The notes: generated from the sequence alone by a model not told the origin. A stretch of 12,573 nt of DNA from Bacteroidota bacterium (GCA_023437485.1 JAEZGB010000079.1:1-12573), one strand, 5' to 3'; counted from the first letter of the stretch, positions 1 to 8,700 are shown. Numbers and translations: made by a program.

Positions 1-270
1 TTTCCCTATATCAATTCACTCAAGGGGATGACGGGCCACTGCCTGGCCGGTGCCGGGAGCATCGAATGCGTCGCATCGGTGTTGCAGGTTGCCGGCGGGT
101 ATGTCTTTGGGAATATCAATTGTGAAGATCTGAACCCGGAAATATCGGCACTTATCGATCAATCCAAAGTCCCTTTGAAAACCATCGATACCCATATTGA
201 TTATCTTGCCAAGGCGAGTTTTGGCTTTGGCGATGTCAATTCCTGCGTAATCTTAAAAAAGTACAGATGA
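1..270 (+). CDS. Beta-ketoacyl-ACP synthase, C-terminal part (5' end outside window)
   Basis: The reading frame is open from base 1 to the TGA at 268-270 and gives 89 residues of the C-terminal half of a thiolase-fold condensing enzyme (FabF/KASII type). Visible family marks are the lysine-histidine pair in SLKGMTGHCLAGAG (K8 and H13 of the fragment), where the His is one of the two catalytic histidines of decarboxylating ketosynthases, and the terminal glycine-rich loop ASFGFGDVNS, which matches the usual NSFGFGGxN. The active-site cysteine lies upstream of the window. The INCEDLNPEI stretch resembles ketosynthases of Bacteroidota pigment/lipid clusters, from memory. Its stop overlaps the start of the acyl carrier protein gene (ATGA at 267-270), so the two are probably translated together and work as partners. 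The family call is solid; the pathway (flexirubin/aryl polyene or a special fatty acid) is inference. Confidence 0.9.
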   Translation, partial: FPYINSLKGMTGHCLAGAGSIECVASVLQVAGGYVFGNINCEDLNPEISALIDQSKVPLKTIDTHIDYLAKASFGFGDVNSCVILKKYR

Positions 271-524
271 AAAAAGACGAAATGTTGTCGCAACTGCGTG
301 AAATCGTGCGGCCGTATTCCAAAAATCCCGAAGCGCTCGACGCAATGTCCGAAAACACGGGCTTTATCACTGACCTTAAGATCAATTCGGCCAATTTGGT
401 CGATGTAGTGTTGGACATCGAGGAAGCATTTGATATTACCATTGACAACGAATCGATGGAAAAAATGCTCGATGTGCGCTGCGCGATGGACATTATTGCA
501 CGCAAGCTCGATGATAGGCCATGA
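267..524 (+). CDS. Acyl carrier protein
   Basis: This 85-residue protein has the normal size and helix pattern of an acyl carrier protein, which carries growing acyl chains on a phosphopantetheine arm in the cytoplasm. The arm-bearing serine is predicted to be Ser41, in TDLKINSANLVD, followed by the conserved helix II VVLDIEEAF. The usual DSL motif reads NSA here, so the leucine after the serine is alanine; I recall similar NSA/NSAR motifs in ACPs of Bacteroidota specialised clusters. The start ATG at 267 overlaps the ketosynthase stop by 4 nt, and the 3' end overlaps the phosphopantetheinyl transferase start by 14 nt. There is no clear Shine-Dalgarno, which is normal for the phylum and fits translational coupling. 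The ACP call is high-confidence; the pathway is not resolved. Confidence 0.88.
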   Translation: MKKDEMLSQLREIVRPYSKNPEALDAMSENTGFITDLKINSANLVDVVLDIEEAFDITIDNESMEKMLDVRCAMDIIARKLDDRP

Positions 525-1020
525 CATCGTAGATCTGCGCGCAGCAAAAATGGAATCTGATCCCTTGCGCGGGGGCTGGGCAAAAAAAGTGCTGTCGGAG
601 CCAGAACAGGCATGGGCGGCAAAATCTGATGATCCGGCGACGTTGTGCTGGAGATTGTGGGCCGCAAAAGAAGCCGCCTACAAAGCTCATATTCGGTGCG
701 GGGGCAAACCCGGGCTCTATCCGTACCGCATTTTTTGCGATCCGGAAAATCAAACCGCACTCATCGAGAGGCAGCGCTATTTTTTGAAATGGGAGGCATC
801 CGATGCCAAAATAATGGCTTTTGCCGCCGGGAGCAGTGATATTTTAGCGCAGATTATCGCAGTTCCACCGTCCAAAATCATCAAAATAAATGATCTGCCT
901 TACGCAAAGTGCCCCACCGGATGGAAGCCCGCATCAGTTTCACATCACGGGATCTATCATGAGGCGGTCACTCTTGAAGATGAAGCCTGGTTTTTAATTT
1001 CAGGAACGCCAGACCAATGA
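511..1020 (+). CDS. 4'-phosphopantetheinyl transferase superfamily protein
   Basis: The product would move the phosphopantetheine group from CoA onto the serine of an acyl carrier protein, most simply the one encoded just upstream. It is 169 residues from the ATG at 511, which I chose because the family's first motif, GHDIVDL (residues 3-9, with D5 as a likely Mg ligand), starts right after it; the frame is open further upstream (an ATG at 430), but that stretch lies inside the ACP gene and reads as nonsense. The second motif, WAAKEAAYKA (residues 50-59; K53, E54 and K58), is the classical WxxKEAxxKA signature. A late SVSHHG segment (142-147) resembles the substrate-side motif of the family. 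The gene overlaps the ACP gene by 14 nt. Its last 53 nt overlap the 3' end of the convergent exonuclease-like gene on the other strand. Confidence 0.87.
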   Translation: MIGHDIVDLRAAKMESDPLRGGWAKKVLSEPEQAWAAKSDDPATLCWRLWAAKEAAYKAHIRCGGKPGLYPYRIFCDPENQTALIERQRYFLKWEASDAKIMAFAAGSSDILAQIIAVPPSKIIKINDLPYAKCPTGWKPASVSHHGIYHEAVTLEDEAWFLISGTPDQ

Positions 1021-1567
1021 CGTAAGCCTCTTCTGACACCGTTGGCGCGTCGGAATAGGGAATTTTGAGCCCGGTGGCAATTTCGGCAATGGAAAACGCA
1101 CCATCGGAATCTTTCCATTTGCGGTACATTATTTCAATGTCCAGCGCTTCGTTTTTGAGCCTTCCGCATGCCATCTTCTCCAATGATTCATTGATCATAT
1201 CTACCAGGATGTGGATCCGGTGGCCCACCAAAATCGAATTGCCCAGAAAGTCGACAAAAGCCTCAACGGCCTGTTGCTCGGTCATTTTGGGAAGCGTGCT
1301 CTTGACCAAAAATTCATTTGAAAAGCCGTTGTCGTGCAGAAATTTGTACTGCAACAACGCAGCTTCAAAATTATCGCCAACCAGCAATTGCCCGTTCACC
1401 AGGGAAAAAGCCGAAAGCGAATAAATAACATCCTTGTTGGGGTCACCGCCCGATTTCTCGCCATGGAGTGAAGTATAACGCGAAGGTTTCCTTTCAAATT
1501 TGGCCAGATAGGACTTCCAGAATTCCGGATATTCGCGGTTGATATTTTTTAACCAGTCAAGCATCAT
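968..1567 (-). CDS. DnaQ-fold 3'-5' exonuclease-like protein, catalytic residues apparently lost
   Basis: This 199-residue protein has the layout of a DnaQ/polymerase III epsilon-type exonuclease. An N-terminal strand with YTSLHGEKSGGDPNKDVI (about 31-48) sits where the family has a DxETTG motif I. LVGHRIHILVDMIN (about 113-126) sits where motif II has GHxxxFD. The C-terminal EEAYVIGLAFLKLKTRL (about 178-194) replaces the HxxxxDA of motif III. By eye, D of motif I is His, the motif II Asp is missing and motif III carries Glu with no His, so nuclease activity is doubtful. The start ATG overlaps the stop of the upstream DUF294-type gene (ATGA at 1564-1567). Such exonuclease genes commonly sit beside cNMP/CBS/DUF294 proteins, which supports the family call. 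The degeneration is seen in the sequence; the binding or scaffold role is inference. Confidence 0.7.
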   Translation of the reverse strand: MMLDWLKNINREYPEFWKSYLAKFERKPSRYTSLHGEKSGGDPNKDVIYSLSAFSLVNGQLLVGDNFEAALLQYKFLHDNGFSNEFLVKSTLPKMTEQQAVEAFVDFLGNSILVGHRIHILVDMINESLEKMACGRLKNEALDIEIMYRKWKDSDGAFSIAEIATGLKIPYSDAPTVSEEAYVIGLAFLKLKTRLHLQE

Positions 1568-3474
1568 GAAAATTGAGTTAACCTGAATTTGTCCTTGATA
1601 AGTTCTTCCAGGTCCTTCATGGGTTGGATTGCGATCTTGAGCTTTTCGCGATCGGCCTTGGGAAGTTCTGCGATATTGATGTACTGCCCTGAAGTATCGT
1701 TTCGCAGCCCGTCCTCGGTGCGTATATGTGTCAGGGTAAGGAACGCCTCTGCACAGGCCTGGTAAGTGTCAGAATGTCTCGGATCGGCCACCGAAAGCTG
1801 CCTGAAGCGGTGGTAAGTATTGTTGATCCCGCGTATTCCCTGGCTTAAGGTCAGCAACCGCGCGCCATCAACAAGCGGAAGGACCGCACGGTTCTTGATG
1901 TCAAAACGGTCCCGGTATTCGCCCTCTTCCTCGAGGTTGAATTTTTTGAAAAAACCAAGTGCAGGCGGTTTGCGAAGCGCATCGTTGCCCAGGTAGTCAA
2001 AAAACAACGAATCGCGTTTGGGGATATTGCCAAATATGGCCTCGGTAATGGCTTCTTCAAGCGCCGAATCGCCAAAAACAATCTCATAATCAAAGAAAAT
2101 ACTTGCAATTTCATTGCTTTCCCGGGGCGAGGCCATCCAGGTGGCGTACTGCTTTGACCAATCGGAAATTGATTTGCACCACAGCATATTGGAGGCCAAA
2201 TGCCCGTTGGGGCAGGGCGCGTAACCCACTTCGGCCAGTGTGCCGACCACTTTTTTGGCCAGCCGGAGAAAATAATTCTTCACATCGCGGTACTTTTCCG
2301 GCGCGACGTCTTCAAAAACCAGAATGCTGTCCTGGTCTGTTAACAAAAGTTGCTCCTTGCGGCCCTGGCTGCCAATACTGAGCCAGGCAAATCGGGCAGG
2401 GGGCGAGCCCAGGTCAAGGATGGCAAGTTCGACCGCACGGCGCAAAATGGCGAAATTGATTTCTCCGGCGATACTGAAAACATGGGTAAGGGGAATATCC
2501 TTGGTGACCGAGGTCTGGATGATGGAACCCAATTTGGAGCGCACCGATTTCAGGTCCAATGCAGTTTTGGACTTCTTGATCTCCTTGATCAAAACCCCGG
2601 GATTACTGGCCTGTGCCGCAATGATATCGCGTTGTGACACAATGCCTTTTATCAAGGTTTTTTCGCTGCCGTCAACAGTCACGCACAAATGGGTGATCGA
2701 GTGTTTGAGCATGAGCAATTGAGCCTCGGCCAACGAAACGTTTTCAGGCACGGTCACTACGGGTGAGCTCATGATCTGGCGGGCCGGCGACTCAAGCGGG
2801 AAGCGGCCGGTGGCAATCTTGGTCCGAAGGTCAGTATCGGTCACGATACCCACCGGGAAATCGGCTTGGGTGATGATGGCGCAATCGGCAAGATGATCGG
2901 TCATTTTCTGGGCCACGACGCGGATGGGGTCATCGGGGAGCGCCCTGACCGGCGACTTATTGAAATCCAGTGATTGAAAAAACTGCAGTTCCTGTTGCGG
3001 ATCGCCAGAGATAAAATTTTCGGACAGCAGCTTGCCGCGGTTGTGGTCATCGGGATTGCGTGTGTTGGTGGCAAAACTCTCGAGCAGGAATTCCAGGATG
3101 TTGTTGTTTCCCGCGACAAAAGGCCGGAATACCGAGATGGGCACCGCATACACAAGGCTTTCTTCGCGGGCCTTTGCCGTCATCATATAATTGTTTTTGG
3201 CAAAGAACGGCCGAAGTCCGAAGATATCGCCGGGACCGCATTTGTTGAGCATGGTTTCCTCGGCATCCGAAATAACCATAAGGTTCACCGCGCCGGTGGC
3301 CACAACATAAAAACTGTCGTGAAGCGCATCGTTGACCTGAAAGAGCGTTTGGTGCTTTTCCAGGGTCAGGACACGAACATTGGAAGCAATCTCCGCAAGT
3401 TCATCAATTTTGAGATGGTGGAACGGCGGGAACTGTTTGAGGAATTCGGCGATTATCGCTGCAATGGCATTCAT
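1564..3474 (-). CDS. Cyclic nucleotide-binding-like / tandem CBS / DUF294 nucleotidyltransferase-like signalling protein
   Basis: This cytoplasmic protein is 636 residues from the chosen ATG at 3472-3474. Upstream in-frame starts (ATG at 3511-3513, TTG at 3517-3519) would add 13-15 residues, but homologs as I recall them begin at MNAIA...FLKQFPPF, so the later start is preferred. Domains in order: a cNMP-binding (CAP effector) fold at about 15-125, two CBS domains at about 165-290, a GlnD-like nucleotidyltransferase domain (DUF294) at about 315-455 with GSQGRKEQ and TDQD (Asp380 and Asp382 as metal ligands), and a helical C-terminal substrate-binding-type domain at about 480-630. The phosphate-binding cassette reads FGLRPFFAKNN and lacks the usual GE...RxA residues, so canonical cAMP binding is unlikely. 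It probably senses adenosine-type ligands through CBS and may nucleotidylate a partner. It is coupled by ATGA to the exonuclease-like gene. I see no Shine-Dalgarno. Confidence 0.87.
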   Translation of the reverse strand: MNAIAAIIAEFLKQFPPFHHLKIDELAEIASNVRVLTLEKHQTLFQVNDALHDSFYVVATGAVNLMVISDAEETMLNKCGPGDIFGLRPFFAKNNYMMTAKAREESLVYAVPISVFRPFVAGNNNILEFLLESFATNTRNPDDHNRGKLLSENFISGDPQQELQFFQSLDFNKSPVRALPDDPIRVVAQKMTDHLADCAIITQADFPVGIVTDTDLRTKIATGRFPLESPARQIMSSPVVTVPENVSLAEAQLLMLKHSITHLCVTVDGSEKTLIKGIVSQRDIIAAQASNPGVLIKEIKKSKTALDLKSVRSKLGSIIQTSVTKDIPLTHVFSIAGEINFAILRRAVELAILDLGSPPARFAWLSIGSQGRKEQLLLTDQDSILVFEDVAPEKYRDVKNYFLRLAKKVVGTLAEVGYAPCPNGHLASNMLWCKSISDWSKQYATWMASPRESNEIASIFFDYEIVFGDSALEEAITEAIFGNIPKRDSLFFDYLGNDALRKPPALGFFKKFNLEEEGEYRDRFDIKNRAVLPLVDGARLLTLSQGIRGINNTYHRFRQLSVADPRHSDTYQACAEAFLTLTHIRTEDGLRNDTSGQYINIAELPKADREKLKIAIQPMKDLEELIKDKFRLTQFS

Positions 3475-3982
3475 AGATTGTATAGTGGTAAAAATACCGC
3501 TTAAATTGAGCATCCGCAACGGGGACTGATAAGTTGTTGAAAAATCGAAGACTGTGTAAAGACAACCCCATTATTCATTATTCTATTTTACATAATATAA
3601 ATTATAGTTAGTTTAAGGAAGATGTTGATATACCGAGGAAAATCGCATTTCATCGACTATTTGTACCGAAAAATCGTTTGACGAATTATATAATTCCCAT
3701 TTTAGAAACTCAAAATTGGGAAAAAATGACCTGAAGAAACCTGAAAACACCGGCAATTAGGTAAAAAGTTTCAAACTATTCATACAAAAAAATCTGTTAA
3801 ATACAGTATCGTCTTACAATTAGCCTTAAAAAATGCATTTCAACGATAAAATGTTGAATTTTAACATTATAGAATTCCCACTTTTTAATTTGGAACTAAT
3901 AGATTTGCAAAGTCGACAATCGATGAAAAGCCCTAAAGAGTCGATGAACGGCAATTTTAAACACACTGCAATATAAACCTAC
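3475..3982. promoter_or_regulatory. AT-rich divergent intergenic region with hairpins and short repeats
   Basis: This 508-bp gap separates two divergently transcribed genes and contains no convincing gene. It must hold the promoters for both. I see a perfect 14-bp palindrome (3683-3696, GAATTATATAATTC) and a hairpin of about 10 bp with one bulged base (3694-3722, loop AGAAACTC). A shorter hairpin pairs AATGTT with AACATT (3850-3868). The octamer TCGATGAA occurs three times: inverted at 3649-3656 and direct at 3920-3927 and 3941-3948. Any of these could be a regulator site, but AT-rich sequence makes small palindromes frequent. No clear promoter box for the minus-strand gene was found. Confidence 0.55.
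3900..3907 (+). promoter_or_regulatory. Candidate Bacteroidota -7 promoter box (TAnnTTTG)
   Basis: TAGATTTG matches the TAnnTTTG -7 element used by the primary sigma factor of Bacteroidota. It is the only exact match on the correct strand that I found in this intergenic region. It would put a transcription start near 3914 and give a 5' leader of roughly 70 nt before the ATG at 3983. No good TTG-type -33 element is seen at the expected distance, so confidence is low. Confidence 0.35.
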
Positions 3983-5608
3983 ATGAGAAGATTATTTGCC
4001 CTTATGCTGATGGCCGGCGTGTTTCACCTGAATGCGCAAACGGCTAACGTGACCTACAACGCCTCGACGGCGACAATTGCCAACCCAGAGCGCGGATTCT
4101 ACAAACACACCGAAACCCATTCACCTTCCTACGCGCCACTGAGCCAATCGGTTTTGAACGGGTATCGTCAAAATGAGAACATTACCCTGATCTTGCGGGT
4201 ATTCTATCTGGAGGATTTTATTTCTTCGCCCATCTCAAGCGCCTATCTGACCAATATGCAGCAGGATTTCGCGAAGATCCGCAACGCCGGCCTCAAGTGC
4301 ATTGTTCGCTTTGCGTATTCCGATGACGATGACAGCGGATTGCCCCAGGATGCCAACAAAGCGCAGGTACTGGCACACATCAATCAACTTAAACCTATTT
4401 TGGAATCCAATATAGACGTCATTCCGGTAGCGCAGGCGGGCTTTATCGGTGCCTGGGGCGAATGGTATTACACCACGCACTTTGGACAGAGCCCGACTCC
4501 CACTGACTACCAGAACCGCAAGGAAGTGGTAATGGCCCTACTTGGCGCGCTGCCAAACCGCATGGTCCAGATCAGGACACCGAAACTAAAGATGAACACG
4601 ATGAGCAGCACTGCGGCGATATCAGCATCGCAGGCCTTCAGCAACTCCGCACTGGCGCGCCTTGGCCATCACAATGATTGCTTCCTGGCCAGTTCATCTG
4701 ATTACGGTACCTACTCCAATACCAGCGTTGAATATCCGTACCTGGAACAGGAAACCAAATATCTGCCTATGGGCGGGGAAACCTGCGCTGTCAATGCCCC
4801 GCGTTCGCAGTGTCAGACCGCTTTGCAGGAAATGGTGAAATTTCACTGGTCATACCTGAACCTGGATTACCATCCCGGGGTGATTGACGGGTTTGAGAGC
4901 CTTGACTGTTTTGACGAAATCCAAAACAGGCTGGGTTACCGCTTCGAGCTCAAAAGCGGGACCTATCCCACTACAGCCAATCCAGGAGGTACGATGCCCA
5001 TCAGCTTTGATATCAAGAATACAGGTTTTGCTTCGCCCTATAACCAGCGTACGGCTTACATAGTCCTACGCAATACGGTAACTGATCAGGAATATTCAAT
5101 TCCGATGACTGCCGATCCAAGGCTTTGGCAGGGCGGCGCCGAGCTAACCATTTCAGAGGCTTTGACCATCCCCGCCAACGTTGTGCCGGGAAGCTACAAG
5201 CTGTATTTGAACATGCCCGATGCTGATTCGGATCTGGCGGGCAGGCCCGAGTATTCCATCCGGCTTGCCAACAACAATACCTGGTTGGCGTCAAAAGGCT
5301 ACAATGACCTTTTGCACACGGTAAACATTACTGCCGCGCTTTCCAATAATGATTTTGATGCTACTTCGCCGGAATTCGTGGTTTATCCGGTCCCTACCAA
5401 CAACGAGCTTACCATGCAGTTTGACGGAATTGAAGATTTTGAAGTGACCGTCCACAACACCCTGGGTCAATTGATCAAATTGCCCGTACGTTATGAAGGC
5501 GCCAATAAAGGCTTGCTCAATACGCAAAGCCTGAGCAACGGAATCTACTTTGTTTCAATCGAGCGCGGAAACCAAAAAGAGACCAAAAAAATCATCGTCA
5601 GGCACTAA
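3983..5608 (+). CDS. T9SS-secreted DUF4874/DUF4832 protein (glycosidase-like TIM barrel)
   Basis: This 541-residue exported protein has a signal peptide at 1-18 (MRRLFALMLMAGVFHLNA, cleaved before QT). The DUF4874 N-terminal domain spans about 25-190 and includes the typical NPERGFYKHTET opening (34-45) and GAWGEWY (157-162); E160, at a strand end of the predicted barrel, is a candidate catalytic acid. A DUF4832 domain follows (about 200-450), with HHNDCFLASSSDYGTY and YLPMGGETC, then a beta-sandwich-like stretch. The last 75 or so residues, from FVVYPVPTNNELTMQF to the end, form a Por-secretion-tail (type A) sorting domain with the usual LSNGIYFVSI and KKIIVRH ending. It should cross the outer membrane by type IX secretion and be anchored or released. 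The barrel families resemble glycoside hydrolases, but no substrate is established. The gene stands alone, convergent with the Pel-like operon, and ends in a strong terminator. Confidence 0.87.
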   Translation: MRRLFALMLMAGVFHLNAQTANVTYNASTATIANPERGFYKHTETHSPSYAPLSQSVLNGYRQNENITLILRVFYLEDFISSPISSAYLTNMQQDFAKIRNAGLKCIVRFAYSDDDDSGLPQDANKAQVLAHINQLKPILESNIDVIPVAQAGFIGAWGEWYYTTHFGQSPTPTDYQNRKEVVMALLGALPNRMVQIRTPKLKMNTMSSTAAISASQAFSNSALARLGHHNDCFLASSSDYGTYSNTSVEYPYLEQETKYLPMGGETCAVNAPRSQCQTALQEMVKFHWSYLNLDYHPGVIDGFESLDCFDEIQNRLGYRFELKSGTYPTTANPGGTMPISFDIKNTGFASPYNQRTAYIVLRNTVTDQEYSIPMTADPRLWQGGAELTISEALTIPANVVPGSYKLYLNMPDADSDLAGRPEYSIRLANNNTWLASKGYNDLLHTVNITAALSNNDFDATSPEFVVYPVPTNNELTMQFDGIEDFEVTVHNTLGQLIKLPVRYEGANKGLLNTQSLSNGIYFVSIERGNQKETKKIIVRH

Positions 5609-5626
5609 GATCGGTTTTAAATTATC

Positions 5627-5673
5627 AGTTGTTAGTCGTCGGTAATTATCGGATGACTGACAACTTTTTAATT
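5627..5673 (+). terminator. Strong rho-independent terminator
   Basis: Beginning 18 nt after the stop at 5608, AGTTGTTAGTC (5627-5637) pairs with GACTGACAACT (5655-5665) with one G-U pair. The stem continues inward through GTCGGT / ATCGGAT with one bulged G to an AATT tetraloop, about 17 bp in all, followed by TTTTT at 5665-5669. The orientation fits the + strand gene. On the other strand the stem is followed by GATAATTT rather than a clean T-run, so it would at best be a weak stop for the convergent operon. Confidence 0.8.
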
Positions 5674-5723
5674 TGCATCTTGCAGAACTTATTATTGAAA
5701 ACTAATCGCTGACAGTGCCGAAA

Positions 5724-8700
5724 CTACTTTTTCTTTTTTCCCAAATGATGCTTCACGCCCAACTGGATGTTGTTTGAATAGAATTTGGATTGGACGTAAA
5801 TTTCAAACGATGCGGTCACTGACGTGAAATCCATGATACGGAACGAGGTCTTTCCTGTATAGCGCTGGAATTCGCCGGTATAATCGTCAAGGAAGTACCC
5901 TCCCTCTACCCTTGCGTTAAAGTTATCTTCATCAAGGCCGTATTTCCAGCCCAGTCCGCCGCCGCCGTAGAGCCTGCTGTCAATCAGCCAATACGGATAT
6001 CCGCTGGAAAGGTTGAGCAAGGTGTACCCCATCGAGGCCTGTGAAAGCGACCCTTCAATAAACGGCAGCAATCGGGATTTTTTGGGTTTGCCGTTGTCCC
6101 AGGCAACTTTTGCCGTTGCCGAGCCATGGTAACTCTCCCCGGATGACAGCCCCGTATCTGAACGGCTTGCGGTATAATGATTTCCTTCCAATGACAAGCT
6201 TGCGTTTATAAGGTCAAACAGATAGTAGTCCTGATAAATGTTGAGCTGCATCCTGTAAATGTCCTTGGTGTGCGCGGGTCCGGTTTCGGCTGGGAAAATC
6301 CTGAACTCCACCGATTTGTAACCGTTTTTTGAAATGTTCGCGCCCAACCCCAGATGATAGAACATCCGGCTCTGATCGCTGTATTCCACGCGCGCCCGCC
6401 CCCAGTACTGGAGCTTCTCATAATTGACGGGATTGTTGAACTGGTATTGCACACCGCCAATGGCATGGGTGATATTGTCGGGATCATCCACTACCCGATT
6501 GATATCATACATCGTGCTGTAGGTGACCCCAAAACCGTGCAGGTTCTTCTTTTTGTCATAACGGTTATAAGACAGCACATTTTTAAAGGCCGAGGGATTG
6601 TCGCGGTTGGTTTCGGCACCACTGTTCAGCGCAATGAAGTCCCCGGTTCCCAAACGATGCGATTTTTGCAACGAGGCGCTCACATCCGGAAGGAAAAGAC
6701 CCGGCAGGTTGGCCAGCAAGTCCTGTTGGAGCGGCGTATCCACATAAATAACGTCGCGATTGAGCATCTCCCGAAGCCCGGCCTTTTCAGGCGATTCAGG
6801 CATTGAATCAGCCAGCGCCCAGGCCTCGCGGAACCTGCCTTTCTCATGCAGAAGCCCCACCATCGCAGCCTTGGATTTATAATCACCCGGATTGGCGGCA
6901 ATGTGCTCGGCAAAGGTTCGTTCAATCTCAGCCATGTTGCCCGATTCGATCAGCCAATACATTTTGGACGAATACTCAATTCCCCGGGCAAACTGGGACC
7001 ATTGGTAGGCTTTTTCAAATTCCCTGGCATCGGCGAGCAGCCAGGTAACATCGCCGGCAATTGATTCATAGGCAGATTTGGGCTCGATAAGCAATACTTC
7101 CCGCAGCGCCGCCTCCCGGTCATAGGCCAACAGATGTTCGATATAACGCGCGTTGGCTCTGTCCGATTTGTCAATTTGCCTGATCTGGTCCAACACCTGC
7201 CGGATTTGCTGTTGGTTTTCGGGCGAATCAAAATGCGCGACATAATAATATAATAGCTCCCTGTCTCCGGGCGATGCCTTCACCAATGCCATATGCCAGC
7301 GTTCGCGGTCAGCTTCAGTCGGGAATTCGGCAACGCGGTTTAATTCCAGGGCATACATCAGGTTTTCCTTCTGCGGATATCGGGCTACATGTTCTTCAAA
7401 TATTTTCCAGACTTCGGCGCCTTTATCATCCCAAACCTTGATTAGCGCATAACGGTTCCAAATTTCAGGATCGATTTTGGGCAAAGCCATTTTTTTCCTG
7501 AGCGAATCCAGCTCGGCCTGAAGGTTCTCGGCCCAGTCATCGTTCCAATTGCCACCCTTTCTGTAGAGCTCCACGGCGGTCTCATAATCGCGCAATTTGC
7601 TGCGTACCTGGGCCACCACCTGGGCTGTCTGTTCAACATCTTTTGGGCTTTTGTAAAAGAGGTCACGCACGGTAATCTCCGGTTTATGCGTGTAAATCAT
7701 GTACAGATACCCGTCCATGAAAGGTGTTTTTGAAAAGACCGAGGTTTCGCGGTTGAGCATCGTCTCTATCCTTGGTGCATTGCGGGCGCTGCCGTACAAA
7801 AACCAGTATTGCCTGTCGGTAATCGATTCTTCCCGATTGGTTTCGGAAACAGTATACTTGCCCTCCGATGCCTCATGGGTAAAACGCGATGCGCGCCAGT
7901 CATTGGTCAGGGTCCCGCCTTTGTGCGCATTTACAAATCTCATTTGCGGGAACATGGTGGTTATTTCCTTGAGGTAATCGTCAAATTCGGTGAGCATCCC
8001 GAAATTCTTGCCCTTGGTTTTGCGCCAACCCAGGCCCCGTAGGTTCCGCAGGTCAAAATCGCCGGCACTTTTTGTATACGGGCTTTCAATCTGATAAACA
8101 TCATCAGGGTGCACAAAGTGGGTCCAGATACCGGTGTAGAGGTACATGGCCTGTTGTGAGAACTTTTTGTCGTTGGCCAGGTAAAAACCATCCGAAATGC
8201 GCGGATAATCAAAGAAATCTTTGTGATAGGGATCAAAGTCAAATTCGCGGTCGCCGCCTTCATGCCTTTCACCAAGATAGAGGCTGCACATGAATTTTAA
8301 GGATGGCATCCCTTTTTTGAGCAGCCGCACCCCGTCCTTGTCAATAATATTGCTTGGCGGAACATAGGATGTGGGCAGCGGCCCAAAGTTGCTGATCTCC
8401 CATTTTTTTTGCACCGCCTTCATTGAGGTTTCAATAAAATCCGCGTTTTTCCACAGCTCTTTTCTAAGTGACACGTGGTTGTAGCCGTGAAGGGCCAGTT
8501 CATGCCCCGTTTGCCGGACATTGTGTACCAGCCAATCGCTCACAGGCATCACGCGGCGTTTGTTCCGCAGCTTGTTCTCTTCCCACTGATCAAAAATAAA
8601 CGGAGGATTTACCTTGTTTTTATAGTCGAAGGCGATCATGGCGGCATACTCCATCTTGTACTTCTTGGCCAGCGCGATCATATCAGGCCACCACACATCC

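Noticed and set aside
430..510. Longer N-terminus for the PPTase from the ATG at 430
   Set aside because: It would add 27 residues encoded inside the ACP gene, before the family's first motif, which starts directly after the ATG at 511.
236..760. Open frame of 174 codons on the - strand
   Set aside because: Antisense to the ACP and PPTase genes, both of which have diagnostic motifs; low-complexity Ser/Pro/Arg composition.
2974..3504. Open frame of 176 codons on the + strand
   Set aside because: It lies wholly antisense to the DUF294-type gene, has no family motif, and the minus-strand frame has clear domains; it is a shadow of that gene.
3475..3519. Upstream starts (ATG 3511-3513, TTG 3517-3519) for the DUF294-type protein
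   Set aside because: They have no better ribosome site, and the extra residues precede the region where homologs begin; not fully excluded.
3622..3681. 19-codon ORF after AAGGAAG in the intergenic region
   Set aside because: The purine-rich stretch abuts the ATG too closely to act as a ribosome site, and the peptide has no recognisable feature; chance ORF is likelier.
3694..3722. Hairpin considered as a terminator
   Set aside because: It is followed by an A-run on the + strand and by mixed AT sequence on the - strand, with no T-tract and no gene ending nearby.
3475..3982. AT-rich gap considered as an insertion or attachment site
   Set aside because: No tRNA, target-site duplication, terminal inverted repeat, transposase or integrase is visible; AT-richness is expected of a divergent promoter region.
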